64,000 nucleotides of DNA, taken from positions 1,612,001 through 1,676,000 of the forward strand of contig NZ_CP130610.1 of NCBI RefSeq assembly GCF_030544485.1, written 5' to 3'. The notes under the pieces were generated by a model. It ran no database searches and was not told the DNA's origin. It saw nothing but the letters and a program-made list of their open reading frames with translations. Within the stretch, counting starts at the first letter, position 1, and every line of letters starts with the position of its first letter. This document shows positions 49,319-59,299 of this stretch, piece after piece. A program made the position numbers and the translations under genes. The stretch is from Halomonas sp. HAL1. Its GTDB lineage: Bacteria; Pseudomonadota; Gammaproteobacteria; Pseudomonadales; Halomonadaceae.

Positions 49319-49515
49319 AAGCATGACTATCTTGATGAGCACAATGGCTGTATCAATGTGCAAAGCGTCATGAACTTAGCGTTGTAACCTAGTTAGGTGG
49401 ATATCCTAAGTAGCGTGTAACGGAGTCTTGGCCTTGGAAGTCGTCGGTGTGATGGCGCCTGTTCAGAGTGACCGCCATGCCAGTACTTCTTTTAAACAGT
49501 GTGAGGGTGTGAAGT

Positions 49516-50241
49516 ATGAGTCAAAACACACGGGAATCACTTTCGGTGTTGATGGATGGCGAAAGTGATGAGCTAGAGCTTCGCCGAGTGTTGAAGGCGC
49601 TGCCTAACGATGATGACGCCGCCGATACTTGGCGCCGCTATCATCTTGCGCGCAGCATGATGCAACGTGAGCAGGGTGTCGATGTAAGCGTTGATCTTTC
49701 TGCTGGCATCATGGCCCGATTGCGTGACGAGCCTGCTCCCATAACGCAAGGCTCAGACCAAGTAGCCCATCGTGCTGGAGGGATATCGTTTGCCCGTGGT
49801 GCTGGCGTTGCTGCTGCTGTCTCCTTGATGGTTATTACAGGGGTGCAGTTCTTTGGCAATGATTCGCCGGTTGGTCAAGGTGGCGACATTGCAACGACTG
49901 CTTCCAGTACTAATGGGGGGACTCAAGTGCAACCCGTTAGTTTGGCGTCTCAGCCGGCAGTTGCTGGGCGTGCGGATATGCCGATGTTTGAACCTACGCC
50001 GTTTAGGCTTAGCGGGCAGGCAGGTCAAAGTGGCTTGATGAATATTAGTGAAGCTGGCTTTTCAGCGCAGACTCCTCAGGGAGTAACCGCTTCACAAGGC
50101 ACTAACATTGATGTTGATCAGATTGGCTTACTGCAATCTTACTTAAAACAGCACACCCAAAGTGCCGCTTACGGTAGTGGTGACAGCTGGATGCCGCTGA
50201 TGCGTTCTTCTGCAGTAACTGAGCCACTAGGGCAGCGCTAA
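49516..50241 (+). CDS. rseA: Anti-sigma-E factor RseA (MucA-like)
   Basis: Inner-membrane protein that holds sigma-E inactive until cleaved by regulated proteolysis. The cytoplasmic N-terminal domain (about 1-85) has the RseA hallmark RESLSVLMDGESDELELRRVL and TWRRYHLARSMM; one transmembrane segment follows (about 94-115, GAGVAAAVSLMVITGVQFFG), then a periplasmic Gln/Ser/Gly-rich domain. At 241 residues it is slightly longer than MucA or RseA. It is separated from rpoE by an unusually wide 297-bp gap. Confidence 0.92.
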   Translation: MSQNTRESLSVLMDGESDELELRRVLKALPNDDDAADTWRRYHLARSMMQREQGVDVSVDLSAGIMARLRDEPAPITQGSDQVAHRAGGISFARGAGVAAAVSLMVITGVQFFGNDSPVGQGGDIATTASSTNGGTQVQPVSLASQPAVAGRADMPMFEPTPFRLSGQAGQSGLMNISEAGFSAQTPQGVTASQGTNIDVDQIGLLQSYLKQHTQSAAYGSGDSWMPLMRSSAVTEPLGQR

Positions 50242-50296
50242 GCCTCAATGACGGGCTTTTTCATGGCGCCTATTAGGTGAGCAGGGAGTGCGCTAG

Positions 50297-51331
50297 ATGG
50301 AAGTGCGCAATATAATGGTTGCCCTGCGGACTAAGCGAGCATGGGGGCTAGCTGCTCTGGCTTGTGTGCTCTCTTTTGATGTCTATGCAGAGAGCACAAA
50401 TGAACAAGCAGAAAGCCATGCTGGTTATGAATGTGCAGTGGTTTCGCAGCAGGCGCCTAGCAGCGCAACGCAGTGGCTTGAGCGTGGTTTGTGGGCCAGC
50501 CACTGTTATGCCTTTCAAGCAAGAGCCGTCGCTATTGATCCAATCGGGGTGCGCACTCTTGCGCTTTCACACCGAATTCAAGACGGTATCCGACAGCAGG
50601 TAGTTCAGTATTTAGATGGTCCCTCTGTCAGTATCGAGCGACGCTCGCCAGTCGGGCGGTTAGCCTGGACAGAAGAGGACAGCACTGGGGAGCTGCCTTC
50701 GCCAGCGCGGTGGGCCGCCCACCTCGAGCAGTTCTATTCCATTGAGCTTGAAGATAACGCGCGTGTTGCCGGTCGTGAAGCGGTTAAACTAATGTTTGAG
50801 CCCCGCGATCAATGGCGTTTTTCCCATGAGTGGTGGCTAGATCAAGACACTGGCCTATTGCTGAAGCATGTGCTCATTGATCAGCAAGGGCGAATCATTG
50901 AAACTTTTCAAATCACTCAGCTTCAATCGCCTCAAAAGTATACTGGGATCGTTAGGGTAGATGATTCTAAGGTCGTGCTGAGTACTCCCTGGCAAGTTAC
51001 CTGGTTGCCCGAAGGATTTGTTGCCCAACCGATTAATTTTACCGGCAATGATCGTCGGCATCAGCGAGTTTATAGCGACGGTTTAGCGACGGTAAGTATC
51101 TTTGTAGAACCTCTTTCCTCTGATGCTACTACCGCTTTAAAAGAAGGCGTCCAGCAACTGGGTGTTTCTGCTGTTGCCATTGAGCATACAATGAGCGCTG
51201 AAGGTCGTTGGCAGATGGTGGCCATTGGTGAGCTGCCTGTAGCAACGCTCCAACGGATCGTCCGTTCAATTAATTTTGATTTGCTTCAATCAAAGACCAG
51301 TAGTGATAGTCACGATGAGGATGAACCTTAG
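50297..51331 (+). CDS. rseB: Sigma-E regulatory protein RseB (MucB-like)
   Basis: Periplasmic protein that binds RseA and protects it from DegS-type cleavage, releasing it when it senses lipopolysaccharide or misfolded lipoproteins. The 344 residues begin with a signal peptide (cleavage near VYAES) and then a LolA/LolB-like N-terminal half (GIRQQVVQYLDGPSVSIERR, WWLDQDTGLLLKHVLID) and the C-terminal MucB/RseB domain (VTWLPEGFVA, SDGLATVSIFVEPL). GGAG lies shortly before the ATG at 50297; an ATG six codons later is possible. Its 3' end runs into the open frame of rseC. Confidence 0.9.
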   Translation: MEVRNIMVALRTKRAWGLAALACVLSFDVYAESTNEQAESHAGYECAVVSQQAPSSATQWLERGLWASHCYAFQARAVAIDPIGVRTLALSHRIQDGIRQQVVQYLDGPSVSIERRSPVGRLAWTEEDSTGELPSPARWAAHLEQFYSIELEDNARVAGREAVKLMFEPRDQWRFSHEWWLDQDTGLLLKHVLIDQQGRIIETFQITQLQSPQKYTGIVRVDDSKVVLSTPWQVTWLPEGFVAQPINFTGNDRRHQRVYSDGLATVSIFVEPLSSDATTALKEGVQQLGVSAVAIEHTMSAEGRWQMVAIGELPVATLQRIVRSINFDLLQSKTSSDSHDEDEP

Positions 51332-51362
51332 TGTTTTCGTTTTACGCATGACGAGAAATGAG

Positions 51363-51815
51363 ATGACGACCCCCACTTCATGCTCCCCCTTATTACGCGC
51401 TGGCACCGTTGTAGGGTTTAAGCCTCAGCACCTTATTGTAGAAATATCTGCCCAAGAGAACTGTGAGCAGTGTGCACAGGGCAGAGGGTGCGGTTTAGGG
51501 TTGTTAGCACGTCGGCGCAGCCAGCATATTGCTGTAGCACTTCCTGAGTCAGCCCGAGGTATTGAGCAGCGCTATCCGTTAGGAAAGTTGGTCACCATAA
51601 GCTTGCCAAGTGCGTCCGTCACGTTGCTCGCTTTTTTTGTTTATGGGTTGCCTTTACTGCTAGCGCTGTTGCTATCCGGCTTAGCCGCGCGTGTTAGTGA
51701 CTCAATTTGGCTGCCGCCACTGATCTTTTTTATCGCCTTGATGGGCGGTGCGCTAAGTATTAACTACCTAATACGTGGGCGAGGGGAACGCTTTCGCCCA
51801 CGCTTGGTCAATTAG
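51363..51815 (+). CDS. rseC: RseC/MucC family membrane protein
   Basis: A 150-residue inner-membrane protein of the SoxR-reducing/RseC family, a positive modulator of sigma-E in E. coli. A Cys cluster (CEQCAQGRGCG, Cys34, 37 and 43) precedes two transmembrane helices (about 84-107 and 116-138) and a basic end. I start at the ATG at 51363 (MTTPTSCSPL), after the rseB stop; the frame is open further up but unrelated to the family. The Cys cluster may bind metal or a redox cofactor. Confidence 0.88.
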   Translation: MTTPTSCSPLLRAGTVVGFKPQHLIVEISAQENCEQCAQGRGCGLGLLARRRSQHIAVALPESARGIEQRYPLGKLVTISLPSASVTLLAFFVYGLPLLLALLLSGLAARVSDSIWLPPLIFFIALMGGALSINYLIRGRGERFRPRLVN

Positions 51816-51847
51816 TTTGTTAATTTAGTTCTCCGGCACTTTTCTAT

Positions 51848-51874
51848 GAACGTTGCTGTGAGTTATTGATCTGC
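51848..51874 (+). promoter_or_regulatory. Candidate sigma-E promoter for the degP/mucD gene
   Basis: GAACGT (51848-51853), 16 bases, then TCTGC (51870-51874) match the sigma-E/AlgU consensus GAACTT-N16-TCTGA at five of six and four of five bases. The predicted start lies about 28 bp before the degP ATG. This is the best of the three sigma-E-like sites here and fits known control of DegP-type proteases. Confidence 0.5.
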
Positions 51875-51909
51875 CTTCGATTACTATCACCTTAAGTAGG
51901 AGCTCTTGC

Positions 51910-53322
51910 ATGAAGCGCTTGATACTCCCCTCCACCCTATGGGTATGCGTGGTGGCGTTGCTAACCTTTGGCCAAGCGGCCAGCGCTCAGGGTTTGCCTG
52001 ATTTTACCGAGCTGGTAGAGGATGCCGCCCCTGGGGTGGTCAATATTGCTACCAGCAGAACGGTTCAGCGTAGCAGCGTCCCGGGTTTTGAAGGGTTCGG
52101 CGGTCAGGAAATCCCAGAAATTTTCCGCCATTTTTTTGGCGATAGCTTCCCCGAGCCGCCTAGCAATGGGCAAGGACGTAGTGAAGAGCGTCAATCCTTA
52201 GGTTCCGGATTCGTTATTAGCGAGGATGGCTACGTGATGACTAACGCACACGTTGTTCAAGACGCTGATGAGATTCTCGTGCGGCTCAATGATCGACGTG
52301 AGTTGAGTGCCCAAGTGATTGGTAGTGACCCACAAACCGATGTGGCACTCCTCAAAATAGAGGCCAATGACCTACCGACACTGACGCTGGGCGATTCTGA
52401 CGAACTCAAAGTTGGCGAATGGGTAGCGGCGATTGGCTCGCCTTTCGGTTTTGATCACTCTGTCACTGCGGGTATCGTCAGTGCGATCAATCGCACCTTG
52501 CCGCGTGATGCGTATGTTCCCTTTATTCAAACGGATGTGGCGATCAATCCCGGTAACTCCGGTGGTCCGCTATTTAATCTTGAGGGCGAAGTGGTCGGCA
52601 TCAATTCACAAATCTTTACTCGTAGCGGCGGTTTCATGGGTGTCTCATTCGCGATTCCCATCAACGTGGCCATGGATGTGGCCGAGCAATTGCGTGAAGA
52701 TGGCCGAGTTAATCGCGGCTGGTTAGGTGTCATGATCCAGCCGGTCTCCGAAGATTTGGCTGAGTCGTTTGGCATGGAGAGTGCGATTGGTGCGCTGATT
52801 GCTGACCTTGATCCCGAAGGCCCTGCCGCGCAGGGCGGCCTCCAGGCTGGTGATGTCATTCTTGAAGTCAATGGTGAAGAGGTCGAGCGCTCAAGCTCAC
52901 TGCCGCGTCTAATTGGCAAAGGTGCGCCCGGTACCGAGGTAGAGCTTACCTTGATGCGTGATGGCGAACAGCTGACCGAATCAGTAGAGCTGGGCAGTTG
53001 GCCGGACGCCGAGCAGCAAACTGCGCAAGCCACTAGCAACAACCAAACACGTCTTGGCGTAATGGTCGCTGAAATTGATGATGCTATGCGTGAGCAGCTA
53101 AATATCTCAGGTGGTGTGGTAGTTCGCCAAGTTGAGTCTGATAGCGTGGCAGCTAAAGCGGGGATCCGACCTGGGGATGTACTGGTAAGTATCGATCATC
53201 GCAGTGTCTCTTCTTCAGAGGAATTAATGAGCATTGTCGAAGAGTTGCCTACTGATCGTGCCATTCCGTTGCGCCTGTTCCGCGAGGGTCGTTCGTTGTT
53301 TGTAGCGCTTCGCCTAGAATAA
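51910..53322 (+). CDS. degP: Periplasmic serine endoprotease DegP/MucD
   Basis: HtrA-family protease and chaperone that clears misfolded envelope proteins. The 470 residues have a signal peptide (about 1-26, ASAQG), a trypsin-like domain with His114 (TNAHVV), Asp144 (QTDVALL) and Ser217 (NPGNSGGP), and two PDZ domains (about 265-355 and 375-465). AGGAG precedes the ATG. In Pseudomonas the equivalent mucD closes the algU-mucABC locus, the same position as here. DegQ is an alternative family name. Confidence 0.94.
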   Translation: MKRLILPSTLWVCVVALLTFGQAASAQGLPDFTELVEDAAPGVVNIATSRTVQRSSVPGFEGFGGQEIPEIFRHFFGDSFPEPPSNGQGRSEERQSLGSGFVISEDGYVMTNAHVVQDADEILVRLNDRRELSAQVIGSDPQTDVALLKIEANDLPTLTLGDSDELKVGEWVAAIGSPFGFDHSVTAGIVSAINRTLPRDAYVPFIQTDVAINPGNSGGPLFNLEGEVVGINSQIFTRSGGFMGVSFAIPINVAMDVAEQLREDGRVNRGWLGVMIQPVSEDLAESFGMESAIGALIADLDPEGPAAQGGLQAGDVILEVNGEEVERSSSLPRLIGKGAPGTEVELTLMRDGEQLTESVELGSWPDAEQQTAQATSNNQTRLGVMVAEIDDAMREQLNISGGVVVRQVESDSVAAKAGIRPGDVLVSIDHRSVSSSEELMSIVEELPTDRAIPLRLFREGRSLFVALRLE

Positions 53323-53340
53323 TCCGCCTATTGTTACTCC

Positions 53341-53365
53341 TAGTCCGGCGGTTCTCGCCGGACTA
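53341..53365. terminator. Inverted repeat after degP
   Basis: Ten-base perfect stem TAGTCCGGCG/CGCCGGACTA around GTTCT, 18 bp after the degP stop. No U-run follows, so termination may be partial or use Rho. Confidence 0.55.
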
Positions 53366-53469
53366 TGGCTGCTAACCTGTCTCACCCTTTCGATAATTAA
53401 GCTCGCCAGACTGTATTTCCGTTGACCTCTATTTCCCCCCGCCCACTTTATCGCCCTTATCGCTTTCGA

Positions 53470-53970
53470 TCACTCCTCGTTCCTTTTTCTACGTTCTTTA
53501 CGATTACCTTTTTTATCAACTAGGTTTTCTATCATGTCGTGCTCGAATCGGCCTAGCACCACCATGATGATTAGCCCCAAAATGGTGACCATAACGGCTA
53601 ATGGGAAATTATTGATGCCCGCGGCAACGCCGACGGCACCGGCCAGCCAAATCGAGGCGCCAGTGGTAATCCCTTCAATGTGGGCGCCACTGCGAATGAT
53701 ACTGCCAGCACCCAAAAAACCTATGCCACCAATCACGCCCTCAACAACACGATTAGGATCGATACTTGCCGCGTGATCCCCTTCACCCGTAGCAAATAGC
53801 ACGCTCATGCCAACAATGATGAACGCAGACGAGCCAAGTGACACCAGCATATGAGAACGAAGCCCCGCGGGTTTGCCACGAAGCTCCCGTTCCAAGCCAA
53901 GACACAGGGCCAAGCCGGAGGCAACAAGCAGGCGGGCTAGCATATCCAGGATAGGGATTTCGGTTTCCAT
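53470..53970 (-). CDS. MgtC/SapB family membrane protein
   Basis: A 166-residue inner-membrane protein of the MgtC family, linked in pathogens to low magnesium and to control of the F-type ATPase. The family core is visible as GLERELRGKPAGLRSHMLVSLGSSAF (about 25-50), RVVEGVIGGIGFLGAGSII (about 74-92) and GITTGASIWLAGAVGVAAG (about 99-118), with four to five hydrophobic helices. The short C-terminus is basic and lacks the ACT-like domain of Salmonella MgtC. It stands alone, opposite to both neighbours, between degP and lepA. Confidence 0.88.
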   Translation of the reverse strand: METEIPILDMLARLLVASGLALCLGLERELRGKPAGLRSHMLVSLGSSAFIIVGMSVLFATGEGDHAASIDPNRVVEGVIGGIGFLGAGSIIRSGAHIEGITTGASIWLAGAVGVAAGINNFPLAVMVTILGLIIMVVLGRFEHDMIENLVDKKGNRKERRKRNEE

Positions 53971-54253
53971 GGCACTCCTTTTTAAAGCTCATCCAATAAA
54001 ACCCTAGTATAGGAACAAGCAAACACCATGGAATAGGTAAATTTGGCTTGCCTCTATGCCTGCGCAAGGGTTGATAAGGAGTACGTATAGAACATTAGCA
54101 AGGTGATTAGGTAGCGGTTATTTTTGGCATTTTTTGATGAACATAGCACCGGAACCCCGCTAACGGTACAATGACACCAAATTTCGACTGCGCATTTCAA
54201 GGTACTTTTTTTAATCGTACTCGATTGCCTACATACCCGGATTAAATCGGCAA
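53971..54253. other. Divergent region between the MgtC-family gene and lepA
   Basis: About 280 bp, AT-rich near lepA, without a gene. It must contain the promoters of both divergent genes, but I see no convincing hexamer pair, Mg-responsive leader or riboswitch-like structure by eye. Confidence 0.4.
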
Positions 54254-56068
54254 ATGACCCAAGAAAACGATAGTAAAATCAAGCATATAAGAAATTTCTC
54301 TATTATCGCACATATTGACCATGGTAAATCGACACTCTCTGATCGTTTGATTCAGACCTGTGAAGGGTTAACGGAACGTGAGCTTAAAGAGCAAGTGCTC
54401 GATTCCATGGACATTGAGCGTGAGCGTGGTATTACCATCAAGGCCCAGTCGGTGACGCTGGATTATACGGCTGCCGATGGCAAGGTTTACCAGCTCAACT
54501 TTATCGATACGCCGGGGCACGTTGATTTCTCTTACGAAGTGTCGCGTTCGCTCTACGCCTGTGAAGGTGCACTGCTGGTAGTCGATGCAGCGCAAGGCGT
54601 GGAAGCCCAGTCGGTGGCCAACTGCTATACCGCGATTGAACAAGGCCTGGAAGTTCTGCCGGTACTTAACAAAATCGATTTGCCGCAGGCAGATTGTGAC
54701 AAGGTTTCTCAGGAAATCGAGGAGATCATCGGGCTTGATGCTACCGATGCCTGCCGGGTGTCGGCGAAAAGCGGTATTGGAATCGACGCCCTGCTTGAAC
54801 GCTTGGTGCGTGATATTCCGCCACCCAAAGGCGATCCCGATGCCCCCTTACAAGCGCTTATTATCGACTCCTGGTTTGATAACTATCTCGGCGTAGTCTC
54901 ACTGGTGCGTCTATTTGATGGGACGCTGCGCAAAGGCGATAAGATCCGTATTAAGTCGACGGGCCGCGATTGGGGCACGACGGAAGTGGGTATTTTTACC
55001 CCCCAGCGTAAACAGACTAATATCCTGCGTGCCGGTGAAGTTGGTTTTATTGTCGCTGGCATCAAGGAGATTCACGGGGCGCCGGTAGGCGATACGATTA
55101 CCCATACGAAAACCCCTGACGTCGCGCGCTTACCTGGTTTCCAAAAAGTGAAGCCACAGGTTTATGCCGGTATGTTCCCGGTCAGCGCGGATGATTACGA
55201 AGACTTCCGCGATGCGCTGGAAAAACTGGCGCTTAATGATGCCTCGCTTGAATATGTGCCAGAGAACTCCGATGCTCTTGGCTTCGGTTTCCGGGTGGGC
55301 TTTCTTGGCACGCTACACATGGAGATTGTTCAAGAGCGCCTGGAGCGTGAGTATAATATTGATCTGCTCACCACGGCGCCAACGGTTGTTTATGAGCTAG
55401 CGATGAAAAACGGCGACGTTAACTACGTCTCCAACCCCTCCAAGCTGCCCGATATGGCCGACGTAGATGAAATGCGCGAGCCAGTTGTCCGCGCCAGCAT
55501 CCTGGTTCCCCAGGAGTATGTGGGCAACGTGATTACCGAGTGTGAACAGCGCCGGGGTACGCAGCGGGATATGCAGTTCTTGGGCAACCAGATTCAACTG
55601 GCCTACGAACTGCCGATGTCAGAAGTGGTCATGGACTTCTTTGATCGCCTGAAATCTATTTCGAAAGGGTATGCATCGCTTGAGTACAACTTCGAACGCT
55701 TTGAAGAAGCCAAGTTGGTACGTTTAGACGTACTCATTAACGGTGATAAAGTCGATGCATTAGCCGTCATTATTCACCGTGACCATGCCCATCATCGCGG
55801 TCGTTTGCTAGTGGAAAAAATGAAAGAGCTTATTCCGCGGCAAATGTTTGATGTGGCCATCCAGGCCGCTATCGGTGGTCAGGTAGTCGCGCGCTCGACG
55901 GTCAAGGCATTACGCAAAAACGTGACCGCCAAGTGTTACGGTGGCGATGTCAGCCGTAAGAAGAAACTGCTCGAGAAACAGAAAGCGGGTAAGAAACGCA
56001 TGAAACAAGTGGGGCGTGTGGAAATTCCCCAGGATGCCTTCCTTGCTGTGCTCAAGGTAAACGACTAG
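54254..56068 (+). CDS. lepA: Elongation factor 4 (LepA)
   Basis: Ribosome-associated translational GTPase, implicated in initiation or ribosome assembly. The 604 residues start [26 protein letters not shown] with the G1 loop near 19, [14 protein letters not shown] (G2) near 51, DTPGHVDF (G3) near 80 and NKIDLPQA (G4) near 134, and continue through EF-G-like domains II, III and V into the LepA-specific C-terminal domain ([23 protein letters not shown]). It is the first gene of lepA-lepB-rnc-era-recO-pdxJ-acpS. Confidence 0.97.
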   Translation: MTQENDSKIKHIRNFSIIAHIDHGKSTLSDRLIQTCEGLTERELKEQVLDSMDIERERGITIKAQSVTLDYTAADGKVYQLNFIDTPGHVDFSYEVSRSLYACEGALLVVDAAQGVEAQSVANCYTAIEQGLEVLPVLNKIDLPQADCDKVSQEIEEIIGLDATDACRVSAKSGIGIDALLERLVRDIPPPKGDPDAPLQALIIDSWFDNYLGVVSLVRLFDGTLRKGDKIRIKSTGRDWGTTEVGIFTPQRKQTNILRAGEVGFIVAGIKEIHGAPVGDTITHTKTPDVARLPGFQKVKPQVYAGMFPVSADDYEDFRDALEKLALNDASLEYVPENSDALGFGFRVGFLGTLHMEIVQERLEREYNIDLLTTAPTVVYELAMKNGDVNYVSNPSKLPDMADVDEMREPVVRASILVPQEYVGNVITECEQRRGTQRDMQFLGNQIQLAYELPMSEVVMDFFDRLKSISKGYASLEYNFERFEEAKLVRLDVLINGDKVDALAVIIHRDHAHHRGRLLVEKMKELIPRQMFDVAIQAAIGGQVVARSTVKALRKNVTAKCYGGDVSRKKKLLEKQKAGKKRMKQVGRVEIPQDAFLAVLKVND

Positions 56069-56083
56069 GAAAGAACACCACCC

Positions 56084-56887
56084 ATGGATTTTTCATTACT
56101 TTTGGTACTCGCTGTTGCGCTTTCGGGCGTTGTTTACCTGTTGGACGTGCTGGTATTAAAACCCAAGCGCCGCCAACGTTTCGCCACAGCAGAGGCCAAT
56201 ACCAAGGAAGGGCTTGATCCTGCTACCAGTGAAAAACTGCTTAAAGAACCCTGGCCGGTCGACTACGCACGTTCATTTTTTCCGGTGCTATTGGTGGTGC
56301 TGGTGGTGCGTAGTTTTGTCATTGAGCCCTTCCAAATTCCCTCGGGTTCAATGCGACCAACGCTCGAAGTGGGCGACTTTATTCTGGTCAACAAATTTGC
56401 TTACGGACTACGATTACCCGTGGTGAATACGCGCTTTATCGAAGTAGATGATCCCGAGCGGGGCGACGTGATGGTGTTTCGTTTTCCAGGTGAACCGTCA
56501 GTGAATTTCATCAAGCGGGTGGTCGGTATGCCAGGGGATCGTATCCGTTATGAAGGCAAGCAGCTCTTTATCAACGGGGAGGCGGTGGCTAAAGAGTTGA
56601 TTGAAGAGGGCCCCGAAGGTTCTCCCCAGCAGCTATTATTAGCTGAACGCCTTGGCGACGCTGAGCACTTTATTTATAACAACCCACGAGACCCAGGCCC
56701 GCAGATGCGTGAAGTAGAAGTGCCGGAAGGGCACTATTTCATGATGGGTGATAACCGAGACCATTCCAACGACAGCCGCTATTGGGGCTTTGTGCCGGAA
56801 GAGAATATTGTTGGCCGTGCGTTTGGAGTATGGATGCATTGGGATGGCGGGTTGCCGAGTTTTACCAGCGTGCGGCGTATTGAATGA
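56084..56887 (+). CDS. lepB: Signal peptidase I
   Basis: Inner-membrane protease that removes signal peptides. The 267 residues have two hydrophobic N-terminal segments (about 2-24 and 64-79) and the S26 catalytic domain: Ser89 in IPSGSMRPTL, Lys144 in NFIKRVVGMPGD, and the MGDNRDHSNDSRYWGFVPEENIVG box near 221. It begins 15 bp after lepA, the classical lep operon. Confidence 0.97.
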   Translation: MDFSLLLVLAVALSGVVYLLDVLVLKPKRRQRFATAEANTKEGLDPATSEKLLKEPWPVDYARSFFPVLLVVLVVRSFVIEPFQIPSGSMRPTLEVGDFILVNKFAYGLRLPVVNTRFIEVDDPERGDVMVFRFPGEPSVNFIKRVVGMPGDRIRYEGKQLFINGEAVAKELIEEGPEGSPQQLLLAERLGDAEHFIYNNPRDPGPQMREVEVPEGHYFMMGDNRDHSNDSRYWGFVPEENIVGRAFGVWMHWDGGLPSFTSVRRIE

Positions 56888-56954
56888 AGCACCTGCTTAG
56901 ATTGTGGTTAGTCAGTTATGTCACTTTAGTTAACGTCAATGACGTAGGAGAGCT

Positions 56955-57647
56955 GTGAGTAATTCCTTGAACGCTTTTTGCCGACGAATCGGCCATACCT
57001 TTGGCGACGATATGCTATTGGAATTGGCCTTGACCCACCGCAGCTTCGGTGGTCGTAACAATGAGCGCCTGGAATTCCTGGGTGACTCCATTGTCAATTT
57101 TGTGATCGCCGAGGCGCTGTTTCAACGCTTCCCCCAGGCTCGTGAAGGTCAGCTCTCACGCCTGCGTGCGCGGTTGGTGAAAGGCCAAACGCTGGCGGAG
57201 CTTGCCCGGGAAATGGAGTTCGGTGAGTGCTTGCGGCTAGGCTCTGGTGAGATGAAAAGCGGTGGACATCGCCGTGAATCGATCCTGGCGGACGCGGTTG
57301 AAGCCATCATTGGTGCTATCTATCTGGATGCCGGTATGGATGTGGTGCGTGACCGTGTATTGGATTGGTATGCAGAGCGATTGGAAAATATCTCGTTGCA
57401 AGATACCCAAAAGGACCCCAAAACGCGTTTGCAGGAGTTTTTGCAGTCGCGTCAAGCCGCCTTGCCGCGCTATGAAGTTGTCTGCGTGAAGGGCGAGGCG
57501 CATGCCCAGACCTTTACCGTGGAGTGCTACATTGACCTGCTGGTTGAGCATACCACTGGTAAGGGTCCTAGCCGCCGTCATGCTGAACAGCAAGCAGCAG
57601 AAGAAGCACTGTCGTACCTCGAAAAAAGCCCTGGAGAAAAATCATGA
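56955..57647 (+). CDS. rnc: Ribonuclease III
   Basis: Double-strand-specific endoribonuclease for rRNA and mRNA processing. The 230 residues carry the catalytic signature [15 protein letters not shown] near residue 35, the second acidic site in [17 protein letters not shown] near 110, and a dsRNA-binding domain (about 155-225, [28 protein letters not shown]). The start is a GTG at 56955 with TAGGAG five bases upstream. It overlaps era by four bases (ATGA), so the two are translationally coupled as in E. coli. Confidence 0.97.
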   Translation: MSNSLNAFCRRIGHTFGDDMLLELALTHRSFGGRNNERLEFLGDSIVNFVIAEALFQRFPQAREGQLSRLRARLVKGQTLAELAREMEFGECLRLGSGEMKSGGHRRESILADAVEAIIGAIYLDAGMDVVRDRVLDWYAERLENISLQDTQKDPKTRLQEFLQSRQAALPRYEVVCVKGEAHAQTFTVECYIDLLVEHTTGKGPSRRHAEQQAAEEALSYLEKSPGEKS

Positions 57648-58543
57648 GCCAAACCTGCGGATTCGTTGCCATCGTCGGCCGACCCAACGTGGGCAAATCG
57701 ACCCTCATGAACCGTATTTTGGGGCAGAAAATATCGATTACCTCACGGCGACCACAAACCACGCGCCACAAGGTAATGGGTATTAAAACGGAGAATGAGA
57801 CCCAGTTCATCTACGTCGATACGCCGGGCATGCACATCATGTCCAAGGACCGTAATAAGGCGATCAACCGCTTTATGAACCAGGCGGCTACCCAGGCACT
57901 GCGTGACGTTGATTGTGTGGTGTTTATTATCGACCGCACTCGCTGGACCGAAGAAGATCAAGCGGTATTGAAGCGCCTGGAACATGTCAAAGCGCCGGTT
58001 ATTTTGGCGGTCAATAAAGTCGACCGTCTCGGCGAGAAAGGCGATCTTTTACCGTGGTTGGCTGAGGTGGGTGCTCGACGCGACTTCGCTGCCATCGTGC
58101 CAATTTCAGCTAAACATGGCACCCAGGTGGATACCTTGGAAGAGGAGGTAGCCAAGCATCTCCCTGAAAGCGTTCACTTCTTCCCTGAAGACCAGATTAC
58201 CGATAAAAGTCTGCGCTTTATGGCCGCTGAGCTGGTGCGTGAAAAAGTAATGCGCCAGTTGGGTGATGAGCTGCCATACCAGATGACCGTTGAGATTGAA
58301 GAGTTCCGCGAGACCGAACGTGTGACACATATCAGCGCACTCATCCTTGTTGAGCGGCAGGGTCAAAAAGTTATTTTGATTGGCGAAAACGGCGATCGAC
58401 TCAAGAGTATTGGTCGTGAAGCACGCCTTGATATGGAGCGCGCGCTGGGCACCAAAGTCATGCTGAATCTCTGGGTGAAAGTGAAGCGTGGCTGGTCGGA
58501 TGACGAGCGCGCCTTGAAAAGCCTGGGTTACGACCTCGATTGA
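57644..58543 (+). CDS. era: GTPase Era
   Basis: Essential GTPase that matures 16S rRNA and the small subunit. The 299 residues have G1 [10 protein letters not shown] near 11, G2 around [12 protein letters not shown]3 DTPGMH near 60, G4 NKVD near 123 and a C-terminal KH domain ([22 protein letters not shown] near 245). RNase III and Era act on the same rRNA, matching their coupled genes. Confidence 0.97.
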   Translation: MSQTCGFVAIVGRPNVGKSTLMNRILGQKISITSRRPQTTRHKVMGIKTENETQFIYVDTPGMHIMSKDRNKAINRFMNQAATQALRDVDCVVFIIDRTRWTEEDQAVLKRLEHVKAPVILAVNKVDRLGEKGDLLPWLAEVGARRDFAAIVPISAKHGTQVDTLEEEVAKHLPESVHFFPEDQITDKSLRFMAAELVREKVMRQLGDELPYQMTVEIEEFRETERVTHISALILVERQGQKVILIGENGDRLKSIGREARLDMERALGTKVMLNLWVKVKRGWSDDERALKSLGYDLD

Positions 58544-58551
58544 GTGTAGCG

Positions 58552-59247
58552 ATGGCGCCTGAGCCGGCTTTCTTACTTCATCGTCGGCCTTACCGTGAAA
58601 CCAGTGCGCTGGTAGATCTACTAACCCTTGACCACGGCAGAGTGCGTGCTGTAGCCCATGGTGGGCAACGGCCCGGATCAAAATCGCGCCAACGTTTGCA
58701 GCCTTTTACACCGCTATTCGTGACGTGGCAGGGCAGCCGTGATTTAAAGCGGCTGACGCTGATGGAATCACGCGGCCAAACGGCATTATTAGCGGGTGAA
58801 GGTTTGCTATGTGGGCTTTACGCTAATGAGATCGCCACTCGACTATTGCCGCTAGAGTTACCAGCCCCTGATGTGTTCGCCTTTTATACGGCGCTATTGG
58901 AAGCGTTGCCAGCGCCCGCTGAGAGGGCGTTAGCGTTGCGCCGTTATGAGTGGGCGCTATTGGAAGCGCTTGAAGCAACGCCGCAATTTACAACACCGGA
59001 GGGTAGCGTTTTGGATCCCCAGCTGCACTATCGTTTTGATGCAGCGACGCGCGCTTTTTCCCCGGCCGAACGCGGTTTAGATGGCCGCACGTTGCGCTAT
59101 ATTGAACAGGGTGACTGGCAGCATGAAGGGCTCGCTAACGCTTTGAAGGCGGTGATGCGTGCCGCACTGGCACCGCACCTGGGTTCTACCGTCTTACGCT
59201 CGCGAGAATTAATGCTCGATTTAGCGCGACGTCGCCATCGTCCCTAA
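58552..59247 (+). CDS. recO: DNA repair protein RecO
   Basis: Mediator of RecA loading in the RecFOR pathway. The protein begins APEPAFLLHRRPYRETSALVDLLT, the RecO OB-fold N-terminus, with GRVRAVAHGGQRPGSKSRQRLQPFTPL following, then an alpha-helical C-terminal domain. I start at the ATG at 58552, which aligns with the family; a TTG at 58540 overlapping the era stop would add four residues. No Zn-binding Cys cluster is present, as in other gammaproteobacterial RecO proteins. Confidence 0.93.
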   Translation: MAPEPAFLLHRRPYRETSALVDLLTLDHGRVRAVAHGGQRPGSKSRQRLQPFTPLFVTWQGSRDLKRLTLMESRGQTALLAGEGLLCGLYANEIATRLLPLELPAPDVFAFYTALLEALPAPAERALALRRYEWALLEALEATPQFTTPEGSVLDPQLHYRFDAATRAFSPAERGLDGRTLRYIEQGDWQHEGLANALKAVMRAALAPHLGSTVLRSRELMLDLARRRHRP

Positions 59248-59299
59248 TGGTTGAATTTCTTGCTCACAAACTCTTTCTTATCGCTGCGCTGGAGGCATT

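Noticed and set aside
52527..53042. 171-codon minus-strand frame inside degP
   Set aside because: Antisense shadow of the protease and PDZ coding region, with no start signal.
58106..58681. 191-codon minus-strand frame across era and recO
   Set aside because: Antisense to two conserved genes.
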